A stretch of 64,000 bases of DNA from Hymenobacter psoromatis (GCF_020012125.1 NZ_JAIFAG010000001.1:4526001-4590000), one strand, 5' to 3'. Counted from the first letter of the stretch, positions 8,640 through 18,056 are shown. A program made the numbers and translations. Notes: generated by a model not told the origin, from the sequence alone.

Positions 8640-10646
8640 CTAGCTGGGCCGCGTAGCTTTCAGACCCTGGGCTGTATAGTGGGCCAGCGCCATAATGGTG
8701 AGCATCGGATTGACGCCGCTGCACGCCGGAAAGGCCGAGCCGTCGGCCACGTAGAGGTTTTTTACCTCCACGGTTTCGCCGCTGGGGCGCAGTGGGTGGG
8801 TAGCGCGGCGGCCGCCCAGGCGGCAGGTGCTCATCTGGTGGGCGCTGTAGAGGCCGTAGCGGTTGGGCTGCCAAGGCAGGTGGGGTAGGGCGGCCAGCAG
8901 CTCGGGGTTTTGCACTACCCCGTCTTTGGCGCGCAGCGTGGGCAGCGTGCCGTGGGGCAGGTACACGGTGTGCGCCCCGGCTGCCACGTGAATATCAACG
9001 GCCGCCCGGATGCCGGCCAGCATGCTCTTCTTGTCGAAGCCAGAGAGCTGATAATCAATGAGCGGCGCGCCCTGCTTGTCTATGCGCACCCGGCCGCCGT
9101 CGCGGTCGCGGGTGAGCACGATGAACGAGCCCAGGTGGTCGGCGGCTTGCAGTAATTCGCGGTGCTGCGCGCCCGATTGCCAGGGCAGCACCATGGCCAG
9201 CAGGCCGGGGTGGGTGGGCGGCGTTTCGAGCTTGGCCCCGAAGTTGGTGCCGCCCAGCCGCGTAAACGTGTCGTTGACGACGCTCATGCTGGGGCCGTGC
9301 CACGAGCGCATGGGCCAGGGGTAGTGCGCCGCCACCGGCACGGTAGGGTGCAAATGCAGGTGCCGGCCCAAATGCGGGTGGCGCAGCCCCGAGCGCAGCA
9401 GCAGCGCCGGCGTTTGCACGGCCCCGCCCGCCACCACTACCTGTCCCGCCCGCACCAGAATGCGCACCCGGCGGCCCGCGGCAGTAGTGTGCACAGCCTC
9501 GGCCCCGGTGGCCCGGCCGCCCACAATGGTCACGCGCTCCACCCGCGCACCAGCCAGCAGGCGCGCGCCGTGGTCGGCGGCCGTGCGCAGGTAAGTATTC
9601 AAAGTGCCCTGTTTAATGCCGTGCGCATCGCCCAAGGACGAGTAGCCCAGCCCCTGAAAGTGCGCGTCGGATTCGCTCAGGCCCTTCTCATTGCGCGGAA
9701 TGAGGCGCGTTTTTTGGCCCAGCCGGGCCGAGCCGTCCAGCAGGGCCTGGTTCTGGCCGTTGTGGCGGGGGTAGGCGGTGTTCACGCTCAGGGCGGCGGC
9801 CACGGCGTCGAGGCTTTGGGTAAAATCGGGGCTGATGAACTGCGGCGCGGCGTGCTCGCGGGCCCATTCTTCCAGCACGTAGTCGGGGGTGCGAAACGCG
9901 CCGGCCCAGTTCACGGTAGTGCCGCCGCCCAGGCAGGCCCCGGCCAATATGCCAATACTGCCATCGCGGGTGCTGAGCGCGCCGCGCGCGTCGTAGAGGC
10001 GGCCCATCATGTCGGCTTCGCGCTGCGTGAAGTCCGCACCGTGCAGGTAGGGGCCGGCTTCCAGCACCAGCACGTCGTGCCCGGCCTGGGCCAATTCGCC
10101 GGCCACTACCCCGCCGCCCGCGCCCGAGCCAATCACCAGCACGTCGCAGCAATACGTGGTGTCGGCCACCGGCGCGAGGGGCTTTAGCGGGCGCTCGGTC
10201 GCGCCGGGCGGGCGGGCGTCCACCGGGGGGGTAGGGCCGGGGTAGCCCAGCGCCGCCCAGGCCGGATTGGGGCCGCCGGCCGGCGCATCGCCGTAATATA
10301 AAAACGTGCACAGCTTGCGCAGCGCGTGAAAGCCCTTGCGCAGCGGCGGCAGCCGCGAGCCGGCCCAGCTTTGCAACAGCGCCTCGCGCTGGGCGGGCGT
10401 AAGGTCCAGAAACGGCCGCAGCGGCCCCCACCAGGTGAGGCCGGCTAGGGGTTTAGCCAATAAATCAAGCAGCTGCTCAAACTCCACTTGCTCGCCCAGC
10501 GGCTGCGCGCGCAGGGCCGTCACTAGCTTATCTAGGTCCACCTGGGCCGAACCGGGGGGTAGGCCGTCCGCACCCGGCCCGGCTGGGATAAACGTGTCGG
10601 CGATGGCGCGCAGCGTGGCGGCGCGGGTGGGCGTGAGGGCAAACAT
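8640..10646 (-). CDS. GMC-family FAD oxidoreductase (long-chain alcohol oxidase-like)
   Basis: 668 residues from the ATG at 10646; a longer frame to 10760 adds a tail unlike the family. The N-terminal 150 residues resemble the gluconate-dehydrogenase-subunit-3-like region of fatty alcohol oxidases. The FAD dinucleotide motif GSGAGGG is at about residue 173. LGGGTTVNWAGAF follows, and the C-terminus has the flavin site DGSAFPACSGVNPMLT. It would oxidise an alcohol or sterol-like substrate; specificity is not readable. A GGGGTAG heptamer sits 11 bp upstream of the start. Confidence 0.9.
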   Translation of the reverse strand: MFALTPTRAATLRAIADTFIPAGPGADGLPPGSAQVDLDKLVTALRAQPLGEQVEFEQLLDLLAKPLAGLTWWGPLRPFLDLTPAQREALLQSWAGSRLPPLRKGFHALRKLCTFLYYGDAPAGGPNPAWAALGYPGPTPPVDARPPGATERPLKPLAPVADTTYCCDVLVIGSGAGGGVVAGELAQAGHDVLVLEAGPYLHGADFTQREADMMGRLYDARGALSTRDGSIGILAGACLGGGTTVNWAGAFRTPDYVLEEWAREHAAPQFISPDFTQSLDAVAAALSVNTAYPRHNGQNQALLDGSARLGQKTRLIPRNEKGLSESDAHFQGLGYSSLGDAHGIKQGTLNTYLRTAADHGARLLAGARVERVTIVGGRATGAEAVHTTAAGRRVRILVRAGQVVVAGGAVQTPALLLRSGLRHPHLGRHLHLHPTVPVAAHYPWPMRSWHGPSMSVVNDTFTRLGGTNFGAKLETPPTHPGLLAMVLPWQSGAQHRELLQAADHLGSFIVLTRDRDGGRVRIDKQGAPLIDYQLSGFDKKSMLAGIRAAVDIHVAAGAHTVYLPHGTLPTLRAKDGVVQNPELLAALPHLPWQPNRYGLYSAHQMSTCRLGGRRATHPLRPSGETVEVKNLYVADGSAFPACSGVNPMLTIMALAHYTAQGLKATRPS

Positions 10647-10818
10647 GGCGGGAAAGGGGGTAGGCAAAGGCGGGAGAAAAGGTAAGCTTTTTTTCTGGAA
10701 ATACTCGGCATGACGAGTAGTTTGCGAAGGATACGCTGTAGCTTGTCGGACCCGCGCCACTGCGAATCAACTCGTACACTACCCCCTGCCAGACCAGCTA
10801 CAGCGTATTCTACGCCTC

Positions 10819-10826
10819 TACCTTTG
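10819..10826 (+). promoter_or_regulatory. -7 box TACCTTTG just before thioesterase start
   Basis: Matches the Bacteroidota -7 consensus TAnnTTTG. It ends 4 bp before the ATG at 10831, which would place the transcript start at or next to the start codon (leaderless mRNA). A -33 box is not obvious. Confidence 0.5.
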
Positions 10827-10830
10827 CCCC

Positions 10831-11340
10831 ATGGCTTCTCTTCTGCGCACGCCCGAAACCCAGCATCGCATTCATTTTCAAGACTGTGATATGCTGGGTC
10901 ATCTCAATAATGCCCGCTACCTCGACTACTTTCTCAACGCCCGCGAGGACCAGGTGGCCGAGCACTACGCCCTCAACATGGGCGAGCTGGCCCGCGAGCA
11001 GCACGCGGCCTGGGTCATCACCAAGCACCAGCTCAGCTACCTCAAGCCGGCGCGGCAGGGCGCGCTGGTACGCATCCGCACCCAGCTCATTCATTTCGAC
11101 AACTCCAACCTGGTATTGGAAATGCAGATGCGCGCCGCCGACGGCCAGCGCCTGCTGGCGCTGCTGTGGTCCGAAATGGCGTTCGTGCAACTGCCCGCCG
11201 GCACCCGCACCGACCACGCCGACGCCCTCATGGACCTGCTCGACGAACTGGACGTGCCCGGCATAGACTACGAGCCCGATGGCTTCGACCAGCGCGTGAA
11301 AACCGTGCGCCAGGAGCTGAAAAGGGCCCGGCGGGAGTAG
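10831..11340 (+). CDS. acyl-CoA thioesterase, 4HBT hotdog fold
   Basis: 169 residues. Hotdog-fold thioesterase that would hydrolyse an acyl-CoA or acyl-ACP. The N-terminal motif FQDCDMLGHLNNARYLDYF contains the 4HBT D-x-x-G-H-x-N-N active-site signature, and the central helix and beta strands follow in order. Length is usual for the YbgC/FadM-like group. Flanked upstream by a divergent GMC oxidoreductase and downstream by a palindromic repeat. Physiological substrate unknown. Confidence 0.9.
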   Translation: MASLLRTPETQHRIHFQDCDMLGHLNNARYLDYFLNAREDQVAEHYALNMGELAREQHAAWVITKHQLSYLKPARQGALVRIRTQLIHFDNSNLVLEMQMRAADGQRLLALLWSEMAFVQLPAGTRTDHADALMDLLDELDVPGIDYEPDGFDQRVKTVRQELKRARRE

Positions 11341-11371
11341 GGTTTTGGTGCTTGGTTGGTGGTTGAGGACG

Positions 11372-11483
11372 GTTGTCGTTGCCAGCAAAGCGAAGCAATC
11401 GCATCCGAGCAATAGGCGAACAACTAGGGCGTGTGCCGGGCGGGTGCGATTGCTTCGCGTTGCTGGCAATGATGAACGACAAC
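11372..11483. repeat. dispersed intergenic palindrome, copy A
   Basis: Imperfect inverted repeat: the left arm GTTGTCGTTGCCAGCAAAGC... (11372-11407) is complementary to 11441-11483 apart from a 6-nt insertion and a few mismatches. The core GCGAAGCAATCGCA..CCG is shared with copies at 12126, 14540 and 41496. Confidence 0.85.
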
Positions 11484-11559
11484 CACTAGCCACTGCTAGG
11501 CGTACAGCAGAATACTACGGGCGGCACTTTCGCTGCCGCATTCCTTTTCCACAAATCTC

Positions 11560-12117
11560 ATGTCAATTTTCAGCAGCGATAAGCTTAAAGGTAAGCGCAT
11601 TGCCATCTTGGCCACCGATGGCTTCGAGCAATCCGAACTCCTTAAGCCCCAAAAATTTCTCAAACAAGAAGGCGCGACGGTCGATGTCGTGTCGCTCAAG
11701 TCGGGTTCTATCAAAGGCTGGGACCAGAAGGACTGGGGCGATAAGGTAGACGTGGACAAGACCCTGGACGATGCCAAAGCCAGCGACTACGATGCCTTGG
11801 TGCTGCCCGGCGGCCAAATGAACCCCGATGTGTTACGCACCGAGCCCAAAGCCGTAAATTTTGTGCGTGATTTCGTGAATGCCGGCAAGCTGGTGGCTGC
11901 CGTCTGCCACGGCCCCTGGACGCTGATTGAGGCCGATGCCGTGCGCGGCAAGCACCTGACCAGCTGGCCCAGCCTTCAAACCGACCTGCGCAACGCCGGC
12001 GCGCACTGGCAAGACGCTGAGGTGGTCGTGGACGGCAACCTTATCACCAGCCGCAAGCCCGAGGACCTGGACGCTTTTAATCAGAAAATCGAAGAAAAGC
12101 TGCTGGCAGGTTCTTAA
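11560..12117 (+). CDS. DJ-1/PfpI-family protein (type 1 glutamine amidotransferase-like)
   Basis: 185 residues, the normal length of YhbO/PfpI proteins. The nucleophile elbow Cys is in AAVCHGP at about residue 110. The Rossmann-like start KRIAILATDGFEQSEL, the LVLPGG strand and the C-terminal ITSRKPEDLDAF are conserved. Members act as stress-protective deglycase/hydratase or protease-like enzymes, and which applies here cannot be read. The gene stands between two copies of the same palindromic repeat. Confidence 0.92.
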   Translation: MSIFSSDKLKGKRIAILATDGFEQSELLKPQKFLKQEGATVDVVSLKSGSIKGWDQKDWGDKVDVDKTLDDAKASDYDALVLPGGQMNPDVLRTEPKAVNFVRDFVNAGKLVAAVCHGPWTLIEADAVRGKHLTSWPSLQTDLRNAGAHWQDAEVVVDGNLITSRKPEDLDAFNQKIEEKLLAGS

Positions 12118-12125
12118 GTAAAACT

Positions 12126-12210
12126 ATTGTCATTGCGAGCAGAGCGAAGCAATCACACCCGAACGAAATCGTCTGGATGTCATTGCTTCGCTTTGCTCGC
12201 AATGATGATG
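12126..12210. repeat. dispersed intergenic palindrome, copy B
   Basis: Arms 12131-12153 and 12182-12204 (CATTGCGAGC, then GAAGCAAT core) match with one mismatch around a short loop. It lies between the convergent PfpI-family gene and the membrane protein at 12224, where it could also act as a terminator. Confidence 0.87.
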
Positions 12211-12223
12211 TTATAGAAAAACC

Positions 12224-12712
12224 CTATAAAAACCACCACATTACCGCATCAAATAGCAGCAGGAACCCGCCTTGCAGCTGCACCGAGCGGCCGTAGCCGT
12301 AAAGGCGTTCGGGGCGATTGGCACCGGGGCGGGCGGCGTGGGTGAGCAGCCACAGTCCCACCAGCAGATAGCCCACATCGAGGCCCGCGTTTATTAGAAA
12401 AATCTGGCTGGTAGAATGCACGTCGGCCAGGGCAGTTGCGGCCGTAAAGCCGGCTAAAGGCGCGCCAGGATGCGTGCGCAGAATGCCTACTGCCGCTAAT
12501 ATGGCGTTGATGAATGCCCACAGGCAGTTCATGAAGTGAAAATGGTAGAGCCACTCGCGGCGGTCGGTGCGCGGCAGCTGGTAGCCGCTCGCTACCAAAT
12601 TGAGTAGCGCCCAGACGCCCAGGATGCCCAGGCCCCGGCCCAGCGCCAGCTCGTGGTGCTGGTAGGCCACCAGCCAGGCCGGCCCCGCCGGAAGGGTAGA
12701 GAGAAGAAGCAT
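12224..12712 (-). CDS. four-helix membrane protein, unknown function
   Basis: 162 residues with about four hydrophobic segments (near 25-50, 60-85, 95-120, 145-162). Conserved-looking polar stretches are YHFHFMNCLWAFINA and FLINAGLDVGYLLVG. It resembles a Bacteroidota membrane family I can only tentatively recall as DUF6992. A CTACCCC heptamer lies 15 bp upstream of the start. Function unknown. Confidence 0.7.
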   Translation of the reverse strand: MLLLSTLPAGPAWLVAYQHHELALGRGLGILGVWALLNLVASGYQLPRTDRREWLYHFHFMNCLWAFINAILAAVGILRTHPGAPLAGFTAATALADVHSTSQIFLINAGLDVGYLLVGLWLLTHAARPGANRPERLYGYGRSVQLQGGFLLLFDAVMWWFL

Positions 12713-12819
12713 CGCCGCAAAGAACGCCTACCCCCCGCCAAAAGTTGGAAGCCGGATGCGCGCTAATTGACCGGCGGGCGTACTTTTGCGGCCGGCGCGC
12801 GAGTCGCGCTGCTAGCCTC

Positions 12820-12893
<74 letters not shown>

Positions 12894-12895
12894 CG

Positions 12896-12922
12896 AAAGC
12901 CCGCCCTTCGGCGGGTTTTTTT
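12896..12922 (+). terminator. terminator after tRNA-Val
   Basis: GCCCGCC / GGCGGG stem with a CTTC-type loop followed by seven T's, directly behind the tRNA. Confidence 0.9.
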
Positions 12923-12952
12923 GTGCCAGGTCGCACCCTTACTTTTGTGGCT

Positions 12953-14500
12953 TTAGCGCTGTAAATCAATGCCTTGTTGGCTTAAAGCCAGTACTTCTTC
13001 CAGCACCTGGCGCGAGTTGGCCAGGCGGGGCACTTTGCGCTGGCCACCCAGGCGGCCACGGCCGCGCAGCCAGGTTTCGAAAGTGCCGGGTGGCACAAAG
13101 TGCACGCGGGGCAGGGCCAGGGCCAGGTCGCGGTGGCGCTTGGCATCGTAGTCCGAATTGAGGCGGCGCAGCTCTTGGTCGAGGTGCTGGGCGAAGGCGG
13201 CGGCGGCGGGGGGGGGTAGGGGCCCGGCCAACTCCACGGCCCACTCGTGGCCGCCGCGTGAAGTGCCGGTAGCCGCCGCGAAATACACGGGCGCGGCCGT
13301 GAAGTCGCACACCGCGCAGCCCGTGGCCAGGGCCGCCGCCGCGATGGCCGCCTCCGCGTTTTCCACCACCACTTCTTCGCCGAAGGCATTGAGAAAGTGC
13401 TTAGTACGGCCCGTGATGCGCACCCGGTAGGGCCGCAGCGAGGTGAAGCGTACGGTATCGCCCACGAGGTAGCGCCACAGTCCGGCGTTGCTACTGATAA
13501 CCAGCGCGTAGCTCGGCCCGATGGTTACGGCTTCGAGCGGCACCGGACGCGGGTCAGGTTGGTCGAACTGCGCGGCCGGCAAAAACTCGTAATAAATGCC
13601 GTGGTCGAGCAGTAGCAGCAAATCGGGACTACCGGGCTCATCCTGCAAAGCAAAGTAGCCCTCCGAGGCATTGTAGATTTCCAGAAAGCGTAGCTGTCCG
13701 CCCGGCATCAGCTCCTCAAACAGCGGCTGGTAGGGCCCGAAAGCCACCGCGCCGTGCAGGAACAAGCCCAGCCGGGGCCACACTTGGCGCAGGTCATCGG
13801 CCCCGGTCAGAGCCAGTACGCGGCGCAGTAGCACGAGCATCCAGGTGGGCACGCCGGCCAGCACGCGCACATCCTGACGCAGCACGTGGCGGGCAATGCG
13901 TTCGATTTTTTCCTCCCACTCTTCTAATAGAGCCAGGGGTAGGGGCGGGGTGCGCAGCGTCTGCGCCCAGCCGGGCAGGCTGTGCATCACCAGGGCCGAC
14001 ACGTCGCCGGTGAGCGCGCCGCCGTCGAAGGGGCTGGGGTTGAGGCTGCCGCCCAGGCTCAGGGTTTTGCCTTGCAGCAGGCGCTGGGCAGGGTAGAGGT
14101 GGGTGGCCAGGGCCAGCATATCGCGGCCGGCGCGGTAGTGGTTATGGTGTAGCGCCTCGGGCGTGAGGGGCAGGTATTTGCTGCGGGCATTGGTGGTGCC
14201 GCTGCTGCGCGCCTGCCAGCGCGGGGCCGGGCCGGGCCACAGCACGTCGGGCTGGCCGCGCAGCACTTTTTCCAGCTCGGGGTATAGCTGCTCGTAAGTG
14301 CTCACTGGCACTCGCGCCGCAAACTCGCTGGCGCTTAGGCCCGGTTCGTAGCCGTAGCGCCGGCCCCAGGCCGTGCTGCGCGCCCGGCCCAGCAGGTAGC
14401 GCAGCACGGCCGCCTGCGCTGCCTCCGGCTCGTGCCGCACCCGCGCCAGCCGCGGCAGGCTACCAAGCTGAACGGCGCGGGCGATGAGCTGGTCGAGCAC
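12953..14500 (-). CDS. GH3-like acyl-acid adenylate-forming protein
   Basis: 515 residues, similar in length to GH3 'auxin-responsive promoter' proteins that are common in Bacteroidota. Visible features: SSGTTNARSKYLPLT near residue 95 (ATP-binding P-loop-like motif of GH3 enzymes), YNASEGYFALQD near 275, and GRTKHFLNAFGEEVVVENAE near 370. By homology it would adenylate a carboxylic acid and join it to an acceptor such as an amino acid. Its bacterial substrate is unknown. Confidence 0.88.
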   Translation of the reverse strand: MLDQLIARAVQLGSLPRLARVRHEPEAAQAAVLRYLLGRARSTAWGRRYGYEPGLSASEFAARVPVSTYEQLYPELEKVLRGQPDVLWPGPAPRWQARSSGTTNARSKYLPLTPEALHHNHYRAGRDMLALATHLYPAQRLLQGKTLSLGGSLNPSPFDGGALTGDVSALVMHSLPGWAQTLRTPPLPLALLEEWEEKIERIARHVLRQDVRVLAGVPTWMLVLLRRVLALTGADDLRQVWPRLGLFLHGAVAFGPYQPLFEELMPGGQLRFLEIYNASEGYFALQDEPGSPDLLLLLDHGIYYEFLPAAQFDQPDPRPVPLEAVTIGPSYALVISSNAGLWRYLVGDTVRFTSLRPYRVRITGRTKHFLNAFGEEVVVENAEAAIAAAALATGCAVCDFTAAPVYFAAATGTSRGGHEWAVELAGPLPPPAAAAFAQHLDQELRRLNSDYDAKRHRDLALALPRVHFVPPGTFETWLRGRGRLGGQRKVPRLANSRQVLEEVLALSQQGIDLQR

Positions 14501-14539
14501 TGCGGATTGGGTAAGGGTTAAGAGTCAGGCAAAGGACGT

Positions 14540-14653
14540 TTGTCATTACGAGCGCAGCGCGGCAATCGCACCCGAATGATACCCGCACGATGGGCGAACG
14601 ACTGGTGCGAGTGTCGTTCGGATGCGATTGCCGCGCTGCGCTCGTAATGACAA
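14540..14653. repeat. dispersed intergenic palindrome, copy C
   Basis: Left arm from 14540 (TTGTCATTACGAGCGCAGCG...) pairs with 14613-14653. The middle holds further partly self-complementary CGAACGAC/GTCGTTCG sequence. It lies between the minus-strand GH3-like and lptB genes. Confidence 0.87.
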
Positions 14654-14671
14654 TGAGGCTAAACTAACTAT

Positions 14672-15409
14672 CTACTCAAATACTTTGCGCTTGAACTCAA
14701 AGTTGCGGCCCAGGTACACGCGGCGCACGGTTTCGTCGGCGGCCAGCTCTTCAGCGGTGCCGGCTTTGAGAAGCTTACCCTCGAAGAGGAGGTAGGCCCG
14801 GTCCACGATGCTCAGGGTCGAGTTCACGTCGTGGTCGGTGATGAGGATGCCGATGTTGCGGTGTTTGAGGCGGGCCACGATGCCCTGGATTTCCTCGGTG
14901 GCGATGGGGTCCACGCCTGCGAAAGGCTCGTCGAGCAGCACGAACTTGGGGTCTACGGCCAGAGCACGGGCAATTTCGGTGCGTCGCCGCTCGCCGCCGC
15001 TTAGCACCTTACCCAGGTTTTTGCGCACGTGGCCCAGGCTGAATTCTTCCAGCAGTTCCTCCACTTTAGCTTTTTGTGCCGGCTTAGACATGCTGGTCAT
15101 TTCGAGCACCGAGAGGATATTTTCCTCCACGCTCAGGTCCCGAAACACGCTGGCTTCCTGCGCCAGGTAGCCCATGCCGCGCCGCGCCCGCTGGTAGATG
15201 GGCAGGCGCGTTACCTCCTCGTCATCCAGAAAAATGCGGCCGCCGTTGGGCTTCACCATGCCCACCATCATGTAGAAGCAGGTAGTTTTGCCGGCCCCGT
15301 TGGGCCCCAGCAGCCCCACGATTTCGCCCTGCGCCACGCTCAGTGACATATCGTTGACCACGATGCGGGACTTATACTGTTTGAGCAGGTGCTCGGCGCG
15401 AAGAATCAT
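14672..15409 (-). CDS. lptB: LPS export ABC transporter ATP-binding protein LptB
   Basis: 245 residues. Cytoplasmic ATPase that powers LptFG to extract lipopolysaccharide from the inner membrane. Walker A GPNGAGKTT, Q-loop region with GYLAQEASVFRDL (typical LptB), signature LSGGERRR, Walker B VLLDEPFAGVDP and the switch His in ITDHDV are all present. A -7 box is placed almost at the start codon. The other Lpt genes are not in this window. Confidence 0.95.
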   Translation of the reverse strand: MILRAEHLLKQYKSRIVVNDMSLSVAQGEIVGLLGPNGAGKTTCFYMMVGMVKPNGGRIFLDDEEVTRLPIYQRARRGMGYLAQEASVFRDLSVEENILSVLEMTSMSKPAQKAKVEELLEEFSLGHVRKNLGKVLSGGERRRTEIARALAVDPKFVLLDEPFAGVDPIATEEIQGIVARLKHRNIGILITDHDVNSTLSIVDRAYLLFEGKLLKAGTAEELAADETVRRVYLGRNFEFKRKVFE

Positions 15410-15417
15410 AGGCGGGG

Positions 15418-15425
15418 CAAAGGTA
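15418..15425 (-). promoter_or_regulatory. -7 box TACCTTTG just before lptB
   Basis: On the minus strand TACCTTTG ends 8 nt before the lptB ATG (15409), so the expected transcript start is within a few bases of the start codon. Confidence 0.5.
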
Positions 15426-15623
15426 AAGCCGGGGGCGGGGGGAGGACACAGGAAAAATTAGTGGTAATGGTTGAGAAATTCAGCAAAAGGAAATGGTAAT
15501 GCAGTAGAGGGGCAAAATTTAGTGCCTCATCGTTGCCCGATAACTTGCTGCGCGGCATCAATAGCTGACAAAAGCACTTCCGATTATAATTTGGCTTAAT
15601 CCAACGGCACTCTATCTGTAATT

Positions 15624-16289
15624 ATGCCTGAAAACTTTATCAACTTGGGGCCTGAAAACACCAGGATTACCAGTCGTAATCTATTCATCAAGCTGTGGTT
15701 GCATCCCAGAGCTACGCTCCGCTTCATCCTGACCAACTCTCCTAATGCACACGTTACCCAGTTGCTGATGCTGGGAGGTGTCGCCAGGGCCGTGGGTCGC
15801 ATTGATTATGAGCACCCCCGTGCTGCTTCATCTATAAGCAACGCGCTGTTGCTGGCGGTATTGGTGGGAGGATTATTTGGCTGGTTTACCTACTATGCTT
15901 ACGCCTGGGGCTTAAGCCTAGGCGGCCAGTGGCTGGGCGGACGGGCAACATTCAACATGTGCAGAACGGTTGTTGCCTGGGCCTTGGTGCCGACGATAGT
16001 TTCGCTGGTGCCGATGTTTTTGGTAGTTGATATACACAGCACCAATTCATTTCGCCGAGAAGTTATCGACTTACCCTTATCCACCGAAACGTTGACCTAT
16101 TTGCTTACCGCCTTTGAATTAATTTTGGTGATGTGGGCAATCAGTATCCTCTTGGCTGGTATTCGGTTGGTGCAAGGATTTTCGATGGGCCGGGCCGTAG
16201 TGTGTATGCTACTGCCGGGAGTTGCCATACTGCTCTTCGTTGGCAGTATTTCCTTGCGCATGCGGGTATTTGAAATGGCTACCACCTGA
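15624..16289 (+). CDS. Yip1-family membrane protein
   Basis: 221 residues, with five hydrophobic segments between about residue 75 and 210. The soluble N-terminus has WLHPRATLRFIL, a usual start of bacterial Yip1 domains, and the segment VVAWALVPTIVSLVPMFL matches the domain core. Role unknown. The upstream 200 bp contain no gene and are AT-richer, likely holding promoters for this gene and for lptB. The stop is 3 bp from the next start. Confidence 0.82.
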   Translation: MPENFINLGPENTRITSRNLFIKLWLHPRATLRFILTNSPNAHVTQLLMLGGVARAVGRIDYEHPRAASSISNALLLAVLVGGLFGWFTYYAYAWGLSLGGQWLGGRATFNMCRTVVAWALVPTIVSLVPMFLVVDIHSTNSFRREVIDLPLSTETLTYLLTAFELILVMWAISILLAGIRLVQGFSMGRAVVCMLLPGVAILLFVGSISLRMRVFEMATT

Positions 16290-16292
16290 GCC

Positions 16293-16889
16293 ATGCTACC
16301 CCCACCCACCAAAGCCGCCCTGCGCCGCGCCGCCCTACCCCGCCGCCTGGCCCTAAGCCCCGCCGAGGTGGCCCGCCGCAGTGAGCAGCTCAGCGCGCAG
16401 CTTTTTACCCATTTTCCGGTGGCGACGTGGCGCTGGCTGCACGTCTTCCTACCCCTCGCCGCGAAGCACGAGCCCGATACGTGGTGGATAATCCACCGCA
16501 TCTGGACTGAAAAACTGCTGGTGCGCCTAGCCGCGCCTATGGTGCAGCCCGACGGTATTTCGTTGAAAAACTACGAGTTGACTTCCGCTACGCCACTGCT
16601 CACCAACTGCTGGGGTATCCCGGAGCCGGCCGCCGACCCGGCCGCCGAGGTAGCCCCGGCGCGCTTCGACGCAGTGCTGGTGCCGCTGCTGGCCGTGGAC
16701 GAGCGGGGCCAGCGTGTGGGCTACGGCGGCGGCTTCTACGACCGGCTGCTGGCGCAGTGCCGGCCCGAAACGCAGTTTATTGGCTTGAATATGTTGGCTG
16801 ATGCGCCGGGGCTGGCCCTGGCCGACGTGCTGCCCACCGACGTGCCGCTGCACGCCTGCGTGGGGCCGGGCGGCGTGTGGAAATTTTAG
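16293..16889 (+). CDS. 5-formyltetrahydrofolate cyclo-ligase
   Basis: 198 residues. Converts 5-formyl-THF to 5,10-methenyl-THF with ATP in folate one-carbon metabolism. It has KAALRRAALPRR at the N-terminus (nucleotide-binding Lys/Arg), a central FDAVLVPLLAVDERGQRVGYGGGFYDRLL (the G-Y-G-x-G-x-Y-D signature of the family) and the IGLNM strand. Three CTACCCC heptamers occur within its first 160 bp. It is probably cotranscribed with the preceding Yip1 gene. Confidence 0.93.
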   Translation: MLPPPTKAALRRAALPRRLALSPAEVARRSEQLSAQLFTHFPVATWRWLHVFLPLAAKHEPDTWWIIHRIWTEKLLVRLAAPMVQPDGISLKNYELTSATPLLTNCWGIPEPAADPAAEVAPARFDAVLVPLLAVDERGQRVGYGGGFYDRLLAQCRPETQFIGLNMLADAPGLALADVLPTDVPLHACVGPGGVWKF

Positions 16890-16984
16890 CGGGCCGGCAT
16901 CAGGTGGGTAGCGGCTGCCTTCGGTAGCGCCCGGCCGGAGGGCGGGGCGCGGGCAGCTTTTTCCTACCCCCCTCTTCTGCCCCA

Positions 16985-17521
16985 ATGGCTACCATCGACC
17001 AACCCGCCCCCAAAGACAGCAAAAAGCCGCGCGCCCGCCCGCACAAGTTTCACCTTGACATGACCCCGATGGTAGACCTGGCGTTTTTGCTGCTTACGTT
17101 TTTCATGCTCACTACCACCTTCGCCAAGCCCCGCGTGATGGAGTTAGTTATGCCCGTGAAAAGCCCTATTCTTACACCCATAAAAGAGTCAGGGGCGATG
17201 ACTATTATCTTGGGTAAGGGGCATCGGGTTTACTATTATCTGGGCCTAAATGCACCCAAAGACCCCTCGGTGCCAGTGCCCGTTTTGCACAGTACTAACT
17301 TTGGCCCACATGGTATTCGCCAAACCTTGCTGACTCAGCGAGTATCGCAGCAGCAAAGGCAACTAGGGCCAGTATTTGTGCTCATCAAATCCGGCCTCGG
17401 TGCCAAATACGCTGACATGGTGGATATTCTGGACGAGATGAATATCACCGGTCAGTCAAAATACGCTCTCACTGACCTCTCGTTAGCCGACCGCCAACTA
17501 CTGCCGCCTACCGAGCGATAG
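16985..17521 (+). CDS. exbD: ExbD/TolR-type biopolymer transport protein
   Basis: 178 residues. One N-terminal membrane helix after a basic cytoplasmic start: FHLDMTPMVDLAFLLLTFFML, in which the Asp of MVDLAF is the conserved proton-channel residue. The rest is periplasmic. Partners ExbB/MotA-like stator subunits, which would energise TonB-dependent transport, but no exbB gene is adjacent. The 3' end overlaps the convergent gene at 17508 by 14 bp. Confidence 0.92.
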   Translation: MATIDQPAPKDSKKPRARPHKFHLDMTPMVDLAFLLLTFFMLTTTFAKPRVMELVMPVKSPILTPIKESGAMTIILGKGHRVYYYLGLNAPKDPSVPVPVLHSTNFGPHGIRQTLLTQRVSQQQRQLGPVFVLIKSGLGAKYADMVDILDEMNITGQSKYALTDLSLADRQLLPPTER

Positions 17522-18056
17522 TAGCCGGCAACAGCTTCACCTGCTCAATCCGCGCCTGGCCCCACGGCGCGATGCTGACTTGCACGCGCACGGCGGGGCT
17601 GGTTTTACCGAGGCGCAGGGGGCTGTCGCCGGGCACGTAGTAGCGCTCCAGGTTGTAGCGCAGGCCTAAGCTGCGGTTGTATACCTCCGTAATCCAGCCG
17701 CGTAGTATGGCCTGGCCGGGGCCGGGCTTTTGCTCTTGGGTATAGACACCGGCCACGGTGGCCAGGCTGTCGGGGCCGAGCGTGGTGGTCAGCAGCACAT
17801 ACACGGCTTGGCGACGCTGCGGGGGGGTAGGGCCGCGCCAGGCCGCGAGGGGCGCTTCGGCGGCGAGATAGCGCAGGCACACGAAGCTTTCGTACTGCAG
17901 GGCGTGCAAATCAACGGGCGCGGTCGCCAGCCAGATGTGCCGGCCGTAGGCCGTGGTGGCGTAGCCCGCGCCGGCCACGCCCAGCACGTAGAGCACCTGC
18001 GCCGCCACGAGCAGCCGCAGCAACAGGCGATGAGAGGGGGTAGGGCGAATCGGCAT
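17508..18056 (-). CDS. GDYXXLXY-type protein
   Basis: 182 residues with an N-terminal membrane helix (VAAQVLYVLGVAGAGYA). It carries a variant of the family motif around DLHALQYESFVCLRY in place of the usual GDYxxLxY. It starts 6 bp after the DUF2157 gene, its normal genomic partner. Function of the pair is unknown. It overlaps the end of exbD on the other strand. Confidence 0.8.
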   Translation of the reverse strand: MPIRPTPSHRLLLRLLVAAQVLYVLGVAGAGYATTAYGRHIWLATAPVDLHALQYESFVCLRYLAAEAPLAAWRGPTPPQRRQAVYVLLTTTLGPDSLATVAGVYTQEQKPGPGQAILRGWITEVYNRSLGLRYNLERYYVPGDSPLRLGKTSPAVRVQVSIAPWGQARIEQVKLLPATIAR